A DNA stretch of 55,658 bases from an archaeon (lineage in GTDB: Archaea > Methanobacteriota_B > Thermococci > Methanofastidiosales > NM3), in contig RXIG01000007.1 of assembly GCA_004212155.1 (NCBI GenBank), positions 1 to 55,658 of the forward strand, written 5' to 3'. Every line of letters starts with the position of its first letter. The stretch's first letter is position 1. The notes below the pieces were generated by a model. That model had not been told where the DNA came from, ran no database searches, and saw only the letters and a list, made by a program, of their open reading frames with translations. Positions 24,499 through 33,571 of this stretch are shown one piece after another. The translations under genes and the position numbers were made by a program.

Positions 24499-27234
24499 AT
24501 GCCTGGGCGGGCCGTGCTGCATGTAGAGGACGATGCTGATTATGCTGAGATGTTTCAGCTTCAGATGAGGCGCCAGGCACGCAAGGCGGGGTCTGACCCC
24601 CTTATGTTCGAAACAGTGCCGACGCTGCAAAAGGCGTATGAGCGATGTGATGACAGGGCATACGACTGTGTCGTCTGCGATTACCAGCTCCCGGACGGTA
24701 ACGGCCTCGACTTCTTGGGGCGCTACCGTTCGCTCCACACCCATCGCCCCTTGATATTCCTTACCGGCCAGGGCGATGAGTCGGTGGCGCGATTGGCGTT
24801 CAAGATGGGCGCAAACGATTACTTCACCAAGGATGATGGATTTGCCGTGTACGAGCGCATCTACAACGCCATCTGCACCCAGATCCGCCACTTCGAGGAA
24901 GGACGCGTGCGCCGGGAGACGGAACGCAAACTTCGAAGCGAACAGGAATGGGCCCGTACCTACTTCAGGCTCGCCGATGTCCTCATGATGGGATACGACG
25001 CCGCAGGCACCATCACCCACATCAACGACGCCGGACAGCGCATCCTTGGCTACAGCTGTGAAGAACTGCACGGTGTACCGTTCGTTTGCGAGCTGCATCC
25101 GCCGTACGAGCGCGAGGATGTCAGGGACGTTCTCGAACGGCTTCGCACCAGCCCGCCCGGCACGGTCATCACCAACGAGAACGACATGGTCACAAAGGAC
25201 GGCAAGCGGCGGACGTTCCTCTGGAGGAACTCAGCGATCTTCGACGAGAAAGGCCGCATCACAGGGTTTCTCGCGTCAGGGATGGACATCACTGAACGCA
25301 CACGACAGGAAATGCGCATACGTCATCTCAATCGTTTGCTGGATGCCATGCGTTCTGTGAATCAGCTCATCGCACGCGAACAAGACGCGTCGACGCTGTT
25401 GCAACGGGCATGTGACATCATGGTGACGTCGCACGGATATGCCGACATCCATATCGCGCTTTTCAACGAGGATGGTTCGTGCCGTGACTTTTCTCCATCC
25501 TCGCCCGGAAGCGACACGCCCGATATGAGGAAATCCCTCGAAACGAAAACGTTGCCGCCGTGCATGAAGAGGGCCATGGACCAGGACAGGACGGTGGTCG
25601 TTTGCCGCCCCGATGACATATGCCGCACTTGTGCGATTTGCGATAGGCACGACCCGCCTCAGACTACGCTTGTCCACCGGCTTTCATACGCCGGACGCGA
25701 CATTGGCGTTATCTTCGTCAGGCTCGCTTCTGACTGCGAGAGTTGCGTCCAAGACGTTGAACTTTTCGATGAGATGGCTCATGACCTCTCATTCGCCCTC
25801 CATTCACTTGAGCTCAAGGCCTCAAAAAACCATGCTGAGAAACAGCTGCGCGAGGACCGCACGTATTACAGGACCATCATGGAGGCGAGCCCGATAGGCA
25901 TCGTCACCCTCGACCGAGACGGCCGCATCACTCATGCGAATACCGAGGCGCAACGAATCACCGGCCGCTCGCTCGAGACGCTCAAGAGCATGTCGTTTGA
26001 CGATTCCGCTTGGGATATAAAAAGCAACGACGGGGGGCATATACCCTCCTCCAACCTCCCCTTTAGCATTGTCAGGGATCGCCTGCGACCCGTTTACGAC
26101 GTGCGCCACACCATCAGAAAGGATGACACGTCGATCGTTCTCTCCATCAACGCATCGCCGATCCTCGATGAACATGGCCTGTTTCGGGGAATGGTAGCGA
26201 CCCTTACCGATAAGACGTCGGAGATGTCCCGCAATGACATCCTCACCAAGATGCACCAGCTCATGAATGAGATGCTCACCGCGATGGATGACCATTTCTA
26301 TGTCGTCGATTCCCGGTATCGCATCGTCATGAGCAACCAGCTGGGATGCAACTACCTCCCGCCAGACAAGCGTTCCGACTCATTCCTCTGCTATCGGATG
26401 ATAAAGGGGCGCGGTGTTCCATGCGACGGCTGTCCCGTGGCGGAGATATTCTGCAACGGTATGCGCAGCGTCAATGAACATGTGACGGACGATGGGTCGA
26501 CATTCGAGGTGCGTTACTTTCCCATCTTTGACGACAACGATGACGTGGCGCTCGTTTCCTGCCTCTCCAGGGACGTCTCATCGTTCAGGGAGCTAGACCG
26601 GGCACACAGGGAAAAGGAGCGCATCCTCACGCATTTCTCGCATGTTGTTTCGCACCATCTCAAGAACTACCTGGCGGCGATCCGCTGCTACGCCGAACTG
26701 CAGGCCGAGGAAGGCCTGGGCAAGGAGTATGCGCCCCTCATCATAGCTGCTGTCGACCGGATGAACGCCTATGTCAACAGCCAGCTTCACCTCGCCACGG
26801 CGGGAAAACCTGTTGATACGTTCCATGATGTAGGGCTCAGGGACCTGCTCGAGAAGGTCGCAGACTCGTACCCGCTTTCCGTCGTCGTGGGCGATGTCCC
26901 TCATGTCAGAGGCGATCCCCAGCGCATCGAAGAGGTGTTTTCCAATCTCATACACAATGCCTGGAAAAACGGGAATGCCGGACGGGTGGAGATATTCTCT
27001 ACGACCGATGATGAGGGCATACACGTCTTTGTCGCCGATGATGGGCACGGCATCCCGCCAGAGAGGACAAAACGGCTCTTTGACAAGACGCAGCTCTCGC
27101 ATGGCTCTGGCCTGGGTCTTCTCGTCGCACAGGAGGTGATGCACGCCCACGGCGGGTCGATCCGCTTGAAGAGCACAGGGCCAGAGGGCACGGTGATGGA
27201 ACTCGTTTTTTTACATCCCCAAATGAAACCATAA
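24499..27234 (+). CDS. Hybrid sensor histidine kinase: receiver-PAS-GAF-PAS-PAS-kinase
   Basis: 911 residues from ATG 24499; the frame upstream to 24367 is unlikely coding as it runs over the surE promoter. An N-terminal receiver (about 5-125) has D61 as phospho-acceptor. A PAS domain follows (about 148-275), then a GAF domain (about 285-450) with a cluster C-R-x4-C-R-T-C-A-I-C and later C-E-S-C. Two more PAS-like domains (about 455-590 and 595-705) follow; the second has L-C-Y-R and P-C-D-G-C-P. The H box is V-S-H719-H-L-K-N, and the HATPase shows N-L-I-H-N-A, D-D-G-H-G-I-P and G-S-G-L-G-L. No membrane helices, so a cytoplasmic redox or metal sensor is plausible. No output regulator is adjacent. 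Confidence 0.88.
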   Translation: MPGRAVLHVEDDADYAEMFQLQMRRQARKAGSDPLMFETVPTLQKAYERCDDRAYDCVVCDYQLPDGNGLDFLGRYRSLHTHRPLIFLTGQGDESVARLAFKMGANDYFTKDDGFAVYERIYNAICTQIRHFEEGRVRRETERKLRSEQEWARTYFRLADVLMMGYDAAGTITHINDAGQRILGYSCEELHGVPFVCELHPPYEREDVRDVLERLRTSPPGTVITNENDMVTKDGKRRTFLWRNSAIFDEKGRITGFLASGMDITERTRQEMRIRHLNRLLDAMRSVNQLIAREQDASTLLQRACDIMVTSHGYADIHIALFNEDGSCRDFSPSSPGSDTPDMRKSLETKTLPPCMKRAMDQDRTVVVCRPDDICRTCAICDRHDPPQTTLVHRLSYAGRDIGVIFVRLASDCESCVQDVELFDEMAHDLSFALHSLELKASKNHAEKQLREDRTYYRTIMEASPIGIVTLDRDGRITHANTEAQRITGRSLETLKSMSFDDSAWDIKSNDGGHIPSSNLPFSIVRDRLRPVYDVRHTIRKDDTSIVLSINASPILDEHGLFRGMVATLTDKTSEMSRNDILTKMHQLMNEMLTAMDDHFYVVDSRYRIVMSNQLGCNYLPPDKRSDSFLCYRMIKGRGVPCDGCPVAEIFCNGMRSVNEHVTDDGSTFEVRYFPIFDDNDDVALVSCLSRDVSSFRELDRAHREKERILTHFSHVVSHHLKNYLAAIRCYAELQAEEGLGKEYAPLIIAAVDRMNAYVNSQLHLATAGKPVDTFHDVGLRDLLEKVADSYPLSVVVGDVPHVRGDPQRIEEVFSNLIHNAWKNGNAGRVEIFSTTDDEGIHVFVADDGHGIPPERTKRLFDKTQLSHGSGLGLLVAQEVMHAHGGSIRLKSTGPEGTVMELVFLHPQMKP

Positions 27235-27259
27235 TCTTTAAATTGCCAAAAGCAGGTGG
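27232..27259 (+). promoter_or_regulatory. Promoter and ribosome-binding site of the AbrB-ACT gene
   Basis: ATCTTTAAATTG (27235-27246) is a TATA-like box directly at the kinase stop, and AGGTGGT at 27254-27260 is spaced five bases from the ATG. The regulator therefore has its own promoter. Confidence 0.5.
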
Positions 27260-27265
27260 TATGGT

Positions 27266-27664
27266 ATGCCAATTTATACAATCAGGAAGGTCGGTGGAAA
27301 GGAGGTCACGATACCCACTGAGATGCTTGAGGTGCTTGGCGTCAACGAAGGCGACTATATCACGTTCAGGGGATCAAAGACCTCAAAGGAGGTCACGGTC
27401 ACACCCCTCGTCACACCCAGCACCAAGACGGCCGAGCTCAAGGTGCTTCTCCAGAACGTGCCAGGCACCAACGCCAACGTCGACGCGGTGCTCGGAAAGC
27501 TTGGTATCAACATCCTCTTTGGCATGGGCGGACTCGTGGAGAACAACGTCTACTCCTCTGCCAAGCTTTTGGACATCTCGACATGCCCATGCAGCGTCAA
27601 GGATGTCAGAAAGGAGCTGGAAAAGATACCTGAAGTGATTGATGTCTACATAAAGGAGCTCTAG
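27266..27664 (+). CDS. AbrB-like DNA-binding domain fused to an ACT-like domain
   Basis: 132 residues. The first 48 form a SpoVT/AbrB swapped-hairpin domain (I-R-K-V-G-G-K-E-V-T-I-P, then L-G-V-N-E-G-D-Y-I-T-F). From residue 57 an ACT-like fold follows (E-L-K-V-L-L-Q-N-V-P-G-T, L-G-I-N-I-L-F-G) with a C-P-C motif near 107. Presumably a transcription factor whose ACT part binds an amino acid or related ligand. It lies convergent to the ATP synthase operon and shares stop bases with atpD; its targets are unknown. Confidence 0.75.
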   Translation: MPIYTIRKVGGKEVTIPTEMLEVLGVNEGDYITFRGSKTSKEVTVTPLVTPSTKTAELKVLLQNVPGTNANVDAVLGKLGINILFGMGGLVENNVYSSAKLLDISTCPCSVKDVRKELEKIPEVIDVYIKEL

Positions 27665-28293
27665 CGGTTCTGCATCTGCTTCTTGATCCGTTTCACGACG
27701 AAAAGGCTCTCACGTTCACGTTCGTTGAGGTGCATCTGTATCGTCTTTTGCGTATCCTGAAGGTCGGGCATGATCTTGTATTCTAGGGCGTTGACCCTTC
27801 GTTTCGTCCTCTCGATCTCGGAGAGCACCTTCTTGATGATCGTCTCCACCTCGGCTGCGATCATGACCTTTTCCAGCACGCGTTCGTAGTGGGTCGATGC
27901 CTCGTCGATGCGCGACGACGTGCCGCCGATGCCATAACCACGCTCGAAGATCTTGCGTTGCACGGAGGTCTCTGATATATGGGGCACCTCGATGCCCATG
28001 ATGTTTTGCGTCTTCACGACGATGCGCGGCGTGTCGGTCCTTGCGAACGCAGCCGACTTGATCTTGGCGATGCCGTCGGTGGCCTGGGCCTCGGCAATCT
28101 TCGCACGTGCAAGGTCGTACTCGCTCTCAAGCTCCTCGCGTGCGTCCTTTGCGCGCTCGATGGCGGAAAAGAGCTCCATCATGAGCGCATCACGCTTCTT
28201 TCGCAGGAGTGAGTGACCGGTCTGCGAGAGCTCTATCTTCTTCTTTATCTCCTGCAGTTCGGAGCGAGTAGGATTAATCTCCTTCGTCTGCAG
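27661..28293 (-). CDS. atpD: A/V-type ATP synthase subunit D, probable CTG start
   Basis: Central-stalk subunit, coiled coil. Homologues begin (M)-x(2-4)-I/V-N-P-T-R-x-E-L; here [14 protein letters not shown] is encoded from 28278, in frame, but no ATG, GTG or TTG lies at or upstream of it. The first ATG (28182) would remove about 37 conserved residues. CTG at 28293 is exactly seven bases after AGGAGG (28306-28301) and gives a 210-residue protein, the family length, starting [14 protein letters not shown] at 28278 is a weaker option. The start overlaps the end of atpB. Last gene of the operon. Confidence 0.9.
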   Translation of the reverse strand: MQTKEINPTRSELQEIKKKIELSQTGHSLLRKKRDALMMELFSAIERAKDAREELESEYDLARAKIAEAQATDGIAKIKSAAFARTDTPRIVVKTQNIMGIEVPHISETSVQRKIFERGYGIGGTSSRIDEASTHYERVLEKVMIAAEVETIIKKVLSEIERTKRRVNALEYKIMPDLQDTQKTIQMHLNERERESLFVVKRIKKQMQNR

Positions 28294-29662
28294 TCGTCTC
28301 CCTCCTGTAGTACGCCTCGAGCATGTCGCCCGGGATCCTTGTCAGTTCGTCCTCGGGAAGCGTCGAAAGGATGTCCCATCCCAGCTCAAGCGTCGTCTCG
28401 ATCGGCCTGTTCTCGTCGCGCCCCTGCATGACAAATCGCTTCTCGAACGTGTCAGCAAATGACAGGAGGCGCTGGTCCCGGGACGTGAGCGCATCCTTGC
28501 CGACGATGGTGGCAAGGCCGCGAAGGTCAAGCCCCTCAGCATATCCTGCGTAGAGCTGGTCCGAGAGCGCCTTGTGGTCGGCGCGCGTCTTACCCTTGCC
28601 GATGCCGCTGTTCATGAGGCGGGAAAGCGATGGAAGCACGTCGATGGGCGGGTAGACGTTCTTTCGGTAGAGGTTGCGGGAGACAAAGATCTGCCCCTCT
28701 GTGATATACCCCGAGAGGTCGGGGACGGGGTGTGTCTTGTCGTCGCCCGGCATCGTGAGTATGGGGAGCTGCGTGACGGACCCGCTCTTGCCCTTGATGA
28801 GCCCCGCACGCTCGTAGATGCTCGCAAGGTCGGTGTAGAGATACCCGGGGTATCCGCGCCGGCCTGGCACCTCCTCGCGCGCGGCGCCGATCTCGAGCAG
28901 CGCCTCGCAGTAGTTGGTCATGTCCGTGAGGATGGTGAGCACGTGGTAACCGTAGTCGAACGCAAGGAACTCGGCCGTTGTCAGCGCCATGCGCGGGGTG
29001 ATGATGCGCTCGATCGACGGGTCGCTTGCGAGGTTTAGGAATACGACGCCGCGCTGGAGCGCTCCCGTGCGCTCGAACTCGTTGATGAACTGCTTTGCCT
29101 CCTCCTGGGTGATGCCTATGGCGCAGAAGACAACGGCAAACGACTCCTCCTCGCCCGTCACGGTGGCCTGGCGGGCTATCTGGAGCGCTATCTCGTTGTG
29201 CGGGAGACCCGAACCCGAGAAGAGCGGGAGCTTCTGGCCGCGAACGAGCGTGTTCATACCGTCGATGGTCGATATTCCCGTCTGGATGAACTCGTTGGGG
29301 CGCGTGCGCGAGTAGGGATTGATGACCTCGCCCTGGATGTTGCGCTTGTCCTCGGGTATGATCTTCCTGCCGCCGTCAAGGGGCGTTCCGATGCCGGAGA
29401 GCACGCGTCCGAGCATCTTGCCCGAGACGGGCATCTGGATGATCTCGCCGGAAAAGTGAACGTACGTTTGCTTGTCGATGCCCTGCGTGTCCTCGAAGAC
29501 CTGCACGATGACGTAGTCCTTTGACGTCTCGAGCACCTGCCCTCGCTTCGTCTCGCCGTTGGAGAGCGTGACCGTCACGAACTCCTTGTATCCCACCGGT
29601 TCGGTCTTCTCGACGAAAAGCAGCGGACCGGCTATCTTGTTGATCGTCTTGTACTCCTTCAT
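28274..29662 (-). CDS. atpB: A/V-type ATP synthase subunit B
   Basis: Non-catalytic/regulatory subunit of the A1 head, 462 residues, normal length. Typical landmarks: [11 protein letters not shown] near the start, [21 protein letters not shown] in place of the P-loop, and P-G-R-R-G-Y-P-G-Y near 275. The start overlaps atpA by four bases. Confidence 0.97.
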   Translation of the reverse strand: MKEYKTINKIAGPLLFVEKTEPVGYKEFVTVTLSNGETKRGQVLETSKDYVIVQVFEDTQGIDKQTYVHFSGEIIQMPVSGKMLGRVLSGIGTPLDGGRKIIPEDKRNIQGEVINPYSRTRPNEFIQTGISTIDGMNTLVRGQKLPLFSGSGLPHNEIALQIARQATVTGEEESFAVVFCAIGITQEEAKQFINEFERTGALQRGVVFLNLASDPSIERIITPRMALTTAEFLAFDYGYHVLTILTDMTNYCEALLEIGAAREEVPGRRGYPGYLYTDLASIYERAGLIKGKSGSVTQLPILTMPGDDKTHPVPDLSGYITEGQIFVSRNLYRKNVYPPIDVLPSLSRLMNSGIGKGKTRADHKALSDQLYAGYAEGLDLRGLATIVGKDALTSRDQRLLSFADTFEKRFVMQGRDENRPIETTLELGWDILSTLPEDELTRIPGDMLEAYYRRETTADEGD

Positions 29663-31425
29663 TCCTTCTCACCACCGAAGAGCTCGTTGAAGTCCTTTTC
29701 TATCTGTGTCGACACCTTCTTCGAGTACGCCTTGTAATCGCGCTCGTACTTCATCCGCGCGATCATCGGCCTCGAGGGAAGATCGAGTATCTCGTCGACG
29801 TGCTTGTTGAGTTCGATGGCGCGGTACGCATTGTCTGAAAACGAGAGTAGGAGATTGACCATCATGTACTGCTTCTCGAGGGGGCAGAACGTGTCGACAT
29901 CATGGAACGCGTCCTGCTGCAGGAAGTACTCCCGCACCATGCGTGCGATCTCGAGTGTCATCTGCTGGTCCTCGGGCAGCGCGTCGGAACCAACGAGCTG
30001 CACGATCTCTGAGAGCTCATCTTCCCGCGAGAGCAACTCCATGAGCCGTTTCATGTTGGCGACCCATCCCGGGTACGAACGCTCGAGCGTGGGTGTCACC
30101 TGGTCCTGGTAGAGTGAGTATGACTTCAGCCAGTTGATGGCGGGGAAGTGCCGCCTGTTTGCGAGCTTGGCGTCAAGCGCCCAGAACGTCTTGGTCACGC
30201 GCAGCGTGTTTTGCGTCACCGGTTCGCTGAAGTCACCGCCCTGGGGCGATACGGCGCCGATGACGGTCACCGACCCCTCGCCGCCGGAGAGCGTCTCGAT
30301 GCGCCCTGCGCGTTCGTAGAACTCGGCCAGGCGGGACGCGAGGTAGGCGGGATATCCCTCCTCGCCGGGAAGCTCTTCAAGGCGTGAGGATATCTCCCTC
30401 ATCGCCTCGGCCCATCGGGACGTCGAGTCGGCCATGAGCGCCACGTCGTATCCCATGTCACGAAAGTACTCCGCGATGGTGATGCCGGTATAGACCGACG
30501 CCTCGCGCGCCGCCACGGGCATGTTCGACGTGTTGGCGATGAGCACCGTTCTGTCCATGAGGGGCGAGCCGCTCTTCGGATCGACGAGTTCGGGGAACTC
30601 GACGAGCACGTCCGTCATCTCGTTGCCGCGCTCGCCGCAGCCGATATAGACGATGACATCAGCGTCGGCCCACTTGGCGAGCTGTTGCTGCGTGATCGTC
30701 TTGCCGCTCCCGAAGGGGCCCGGTATCGCCGCCGTTCCCCCCTTGGCGAGGGGAAAGAGCGTGTCGAGGATGCGCTGTCCCGTGACGAGCACCGTGTCGG
30801 GCCATCGCTTGTCGTAAAACGGGCGGTGCTTCTTGACGGGCCATCGCTGCATGAGTGTGAGGCTCGTGCCGTCCTCGAGGGTGCATACGGTATCGGTGAC
30901 CGTGAACTCGCCCGATGCGATATCGCGTATCGTCCCCTTCGTATAGGGGGGGACGAGGATGTGGTGCCTGAAGTTTGCTGTCTCATCGACATACCCGATC
31001 GCGTCGCCTCCCTTGACCGTGTCTCCCACTTCCTTGGTGGCCACGAACGTCCACTTCTTCTCGCGTGAAAGGGCAGGTATTGTCACCCCGCGCCTGATGA
31101 ACGACGACTCCTCGGCGATGAGGGGGAGCGGACGCTGGATGCCGTCGTAGATCGACGCGAGGAGGCCTGGGCCCAGCTCGACCGAGAGCGGCGTGCCGGT
31201 ATTTTCCACAGGATCGTCGGGCTTTATGAGCTCCGTATCCTCGTAGACCTGCACGATCGACTTGTTGCCCTCGATCTCGATGACCTCGCCCATGAGCTTG
31301 TTGTGTCCAACCAAGACGACGTCATACATGCGGCCGTTGAGGTTCTCCACTATGACGACTGGGCCTGCCACCTTGTAGATGCGTGGCTCCGTGTTTGACG
31401 AGTATGAACTTAAGCTTACTTCCAT
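29659..31425 (-). CDS. atpA: A/V-type ATP synthase catalytic subunit A
   Basis: Catalytic subunit, 588 residues. P-loop G-P-F-G-S-G-K-T near 235, the Walker B region with [13 protein letters not shown], and G-G-D-F-S-E-P-V near 410. The extra non-homologous region between about 120 and 190, typical of V/A-type A subunits, is present. No intein. The start overlaps the F subunit end by 10 bases. Confidence 0.97.
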   Translation of the reverse strand: MEVSLSSYSSNTEPRIYKVAGPVVIVENLNGRMYDVVLVGHNKLMGEVIEIEGNKSIVQVYEDTELIKPDDPVENTGTPLSVELGPGLLASIYDGIQRPLPLIAEESSFIRRGVTIPALSREKKWTFVATKEVGDTVKGGDAIGYVDETANFRHHILVPPYTKGTIRDIASGEFTVTDTVCTLEDGTSLTLMQRWPVKKHRPFYDKRWPDTVLVTGQRILDTLFPLAKGGTAAIPGPFGSGKTITQQQLAKWADADVIVYIGCGERGNEMTDVLVEFPELVDPKSGSPLMDRTVLIANTSNMPVAAREASVYTGITIAEYFRDMGYDVALMADSTSRWAEAMREISSRLEELPGEEGYPAYLASRLAEFYERAGRIETLSGGEGSVTVIGAVSPQGGDFSEPVTQNTLRVTKTFWALDAKLANRRHFPAINWLKSYSLYQDQVTPTLERSYPGWVANMKRLMELLSREDELSEIVQLVGSDALPEDQQMTLEIARMVREYFLQQDAFHDVDTFCPLEKQYMMVNLLLSFSDNAYRAIELNKHVDEILDLPSRPMIARMKYERDYKAYSKKVSTQIEKDFNELFGGEKE

Positions 31426-31715
31426 AGATCTACACCCACTACCTTGATGATCTGATTCTTGATATCGATGTTTCGCTTTTCCCCCACGGGGAAGACGACG
31501 GGTTGCGTCGTCTCCTCGATGCGGCGCCTCAGGGAGGATGAGAGTTCATGCAGGATGTGGTGGGGGATGATGACGATACCGGCCGTCGCATCGGTGAGCA
31601 GGCCGTCGAGGGCCCTTTCGTACTCTTCTGGATACTGTGCATAGATGCTCCGCTTGACACCAGCTAGACGGAATCCTATGGTGAAGTTCTCTTCACCGAC
31701 GACGACGATGTCCAT
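31416..31715 (-). CDS. atpF: A/V-type ATP synthase subunit F
   Basis: Central-stalk subunit, 99 residues with the usual pattern: [15 protein letters not shown] at the N-terminus and I-I-P-H-H-I-L near the middle. The start overlaps the atpC stop by one base. Confidence 0.93.
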   Translation of the reverse strand: MDIVVVGEENFTIGFRLAGVKRSIYAQYPEEYERALDGLLTDATAGIVIIPHHILHELSSSLRRRIEETTQPVVFPVGEKRNIDIKNQIIKVVGVDLWK

Positions 31716-32701
31716 TATACCACCAGCATCCTCTCTATCGTTTCCGGGGGGATGTCGAGCTGTTTTCCCCTCGTTATGAGTCGTAAGTTGACAATTTCCT
31801 GATATTTCCTGAGTATGAATCCGAGCACCATCAGCGGCGTGAACATGTGGAGGTGTGATATCTTCTCCCCGTAGAGGATGTGCTGCTTGTCCACATCCTG
31901 CTCCATGATGGTCAGCGGTTCGTCGGGCCTGAGCTCGAAGTCGTGGTAGAGCCCGTTAATCTTCTTGACGACCTCCTCGAACGTCAATCCCTTGAACTTC
32001 TCGCATGTCGCGGGCGTTACCTTGTTTCCCGAAGGTAGGAGCTCCTTTCGTATGAGTTCGAAGTCGGCCCCCTCATGCACGAGGCGCAGCATGATCTTGA
32101 TGTTTCTCATATCGACCTCGCGCCTGAGGAACGAGACGAGCAGTTCCTCGCCCACATCGTCTGCAAGCGCGATGAGGTCCTGGTAGTACCTCCTGTCAAG
32201 CTCCGTTTCGAGCTCCTGGAGCGATTCGTATCCCACAGGTAGTATCTTTTTCTTCTCCAACTCGCCTTTCACCGATTCGTAGTCCTTTCTCGTGAGCGAG
32301 AGCAGGTATGAAAAGGAGAGCGAACCGACCGGCACCAGCGTCTCTGCTATCTCCTCTTCCGACGTGCCGGACTGGAGCCCACGCAGTATGGCCTTGATGT
32401 TCGATATGTCCCAGCGTTGCATATAGCCGACGATGAGCTCGTGCAACATGCCTTCCGAGATCGTGATGAGTTTTTGATACGTGCGGGCAAGATTGAGATT
32501 GAGCGCATACTCGATGAGGTCGACGCCGCGAAAGCTCTTTGCAAGCTCTGTCACGTCCTCGTGATACTCGCCCTCGCTGATGTAGCGCGTGATCTCGGGA
32601 AGCTCCATGAGCAGCATCTTCTGATAGGTGATGAGCGGGAGGAGCTTTGACTTCATCGCCGAGACGCGTGCATTGAGGTATGAGATGTTGTCGTCATCCA
32701 T
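31715..32701 (-). CDS. atpC: A/V-type ATP synthase subunit C
   Basis: Links the rotor ring to the central stalk (subunit d homologue). 328 residues from ATG 32701, preceded by GGTGA and overlapping the end of atpE by eight bases; a longer open frame would read through atpE. Y-L-N-A-R-V-S-A-M-K near the N-terminus and the largely helical remainder match the family. Confidence 0.93.
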   Translation of the reverse strand: MDDDNISYLNARVSAMKSKLLPLITYQKMLLMELPEITRYISEGEYHEDVTELAKSFRGVDLIEYALNLNLARTYQKLITISEGMLHELIVGYMQRWDISNIKAILRGLQSGTSEEEIAETLVPVGSLSFSYLLSLTRKDYESVKGELEKKKILPVGYESLQELETELDRRYYQDLIALADDVGEELLVSFLRREVDMRNIKIMLRLVHEGADFELIRKELLPSGNKVTPATCEKFKGLTFEEVVKKINGLYHDFELRPDEPLTIMEQDVDKQHILYGEKISHLHMFTPLMVLGFILRKYQEIVNLRLITRGKQLDIPPETIERMLVV

Positions 32702-33326
32702 GTTCGCCTTCACCCAATAGGATCTGATACACGGTGATGAGAGACCTCTCATACACCTCTTCCAGGATGACGTCGTAGGTGAGGTTCACACGCCAGTTTC
32801 CCGTCTCCGCCTCCGCGATGACGCCTCCGATGCAATTGATGACGCCCCCGAACTCGAGGTCGGAGAGCTCAAGGATGACATCCTTGTCCCGCTCATTGCT
32901 GTAGACGTAGAAGGGACGTTCCTTCATGCGTTCCTCGTGTATGCGTTTCCCTGCGACGACGGACTGGATCGAGAAGACGGGTGTCGCGTGCGCCACGTGG
33001 AGCAGCTTGTTGAGCAGGTCCCTGTTTCGTTCGTCATCGATGTCCTTGACGTTGGCCTTGAGCCGTTCCCAGCATTCGTCCAATATTTCTTTTTCAAGCT
33101 TCAATTGGCGTCGCTGATAGCGCATCTTGAGCTGCGAGTGTCGTACGTCCTTTCGTTCCTCAACCTCTCGTTCGATCTCGTGCTTTTTCTCATTCATCAT
33201 CTCCTCGGCCTCTGCACGGGCCTGGGTGACGATGTCGTCAGCCGTTTTCTTCCCTTCGTCGATTATCTCCTGCGCCTGGCGCTTGCCTTCTTCCCGTATC
33301 TGTTCAAGTACGTTTTCCAGTGCCAT
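32694..33326 (-). CDS. atpE: A/V-type ATP synthase subunit E
   Basis: Peripheral-stalk subunit, 210 residues from ATG 33326. The N-terminal half is a long coiled coil rich in E/K/R, the C-terminal half a small globular domain with I-N-C-I-G-G-V-I-A-E. Starts five bases after the atpK stop. It pairs with subunit H to form the stator. Confidence 0.93.
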   Translation of the reverse strand: MALENVLEQIREEGKRQAQEIIDEGKKTADDIVTQARAEAEEMMNEKKHEIEREVEERKDVRHSQLKMRYQRRQLKLEKEILDECWERLKANVKDIDDERNRDLLNKLLHVAHATPVFSIQSVVAGKRIHEERMKERPFYVYSNERDKDVILELSDLEFGGVINCIGGVIAEAETGNWRVNLTYDVILEEVYERSLITVYQILLGEGEHG

Positions 33327-33331
33327 CACTA

Positions 33332-33568
33332 TCACAGTCCGGGGAGGACCACGAAGAGCAATATAAGGGCTACGGCCAGACCGAAGATGACGATGGTCTC
33401 GGGTATGACGGTAAGGAGCAGCGCCTTGCCGAAGAGTTCCTCCTTCTCGGCCATCGCCCCTACGGCTGCCGAACCTATCTGACGTTCGGCTATGGCTGAT
33501 GCAATACCAGTGAGACCAACCGCGAGTGCGGCCGATAGTGCTATAAGACCTGTTGTTAAATCTGCCAC
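33332..33568 (-). CDS. atpK: A/V-type ATP synthase proteolipid subunit K (rotor c subunit)
   Basis: 78 residues, a single two-helix hairpin. Helix 2 contains I-P-E-T-I-V-I-F-G with the ion-binding glutamate. The connecting loop is A-E-R-Q-I-G-S-A-A-V-G-A-M-A-E. Because each subunit has one hairpin and one carboxylate, the ring is of the ATP-synthesising type. Whether sodium or protons are used cannot be settled from this sequence by eye. Confidence 0.95.
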   Translation of the reverse strand: MADLTTGLIALSAALAVGLTGIASAIAERQIGSAAVGAMAEKEELFGKALLLTVIPETIVIFGLAVALILLFVVLPGL

Positions 33569-33571
33569 GTG

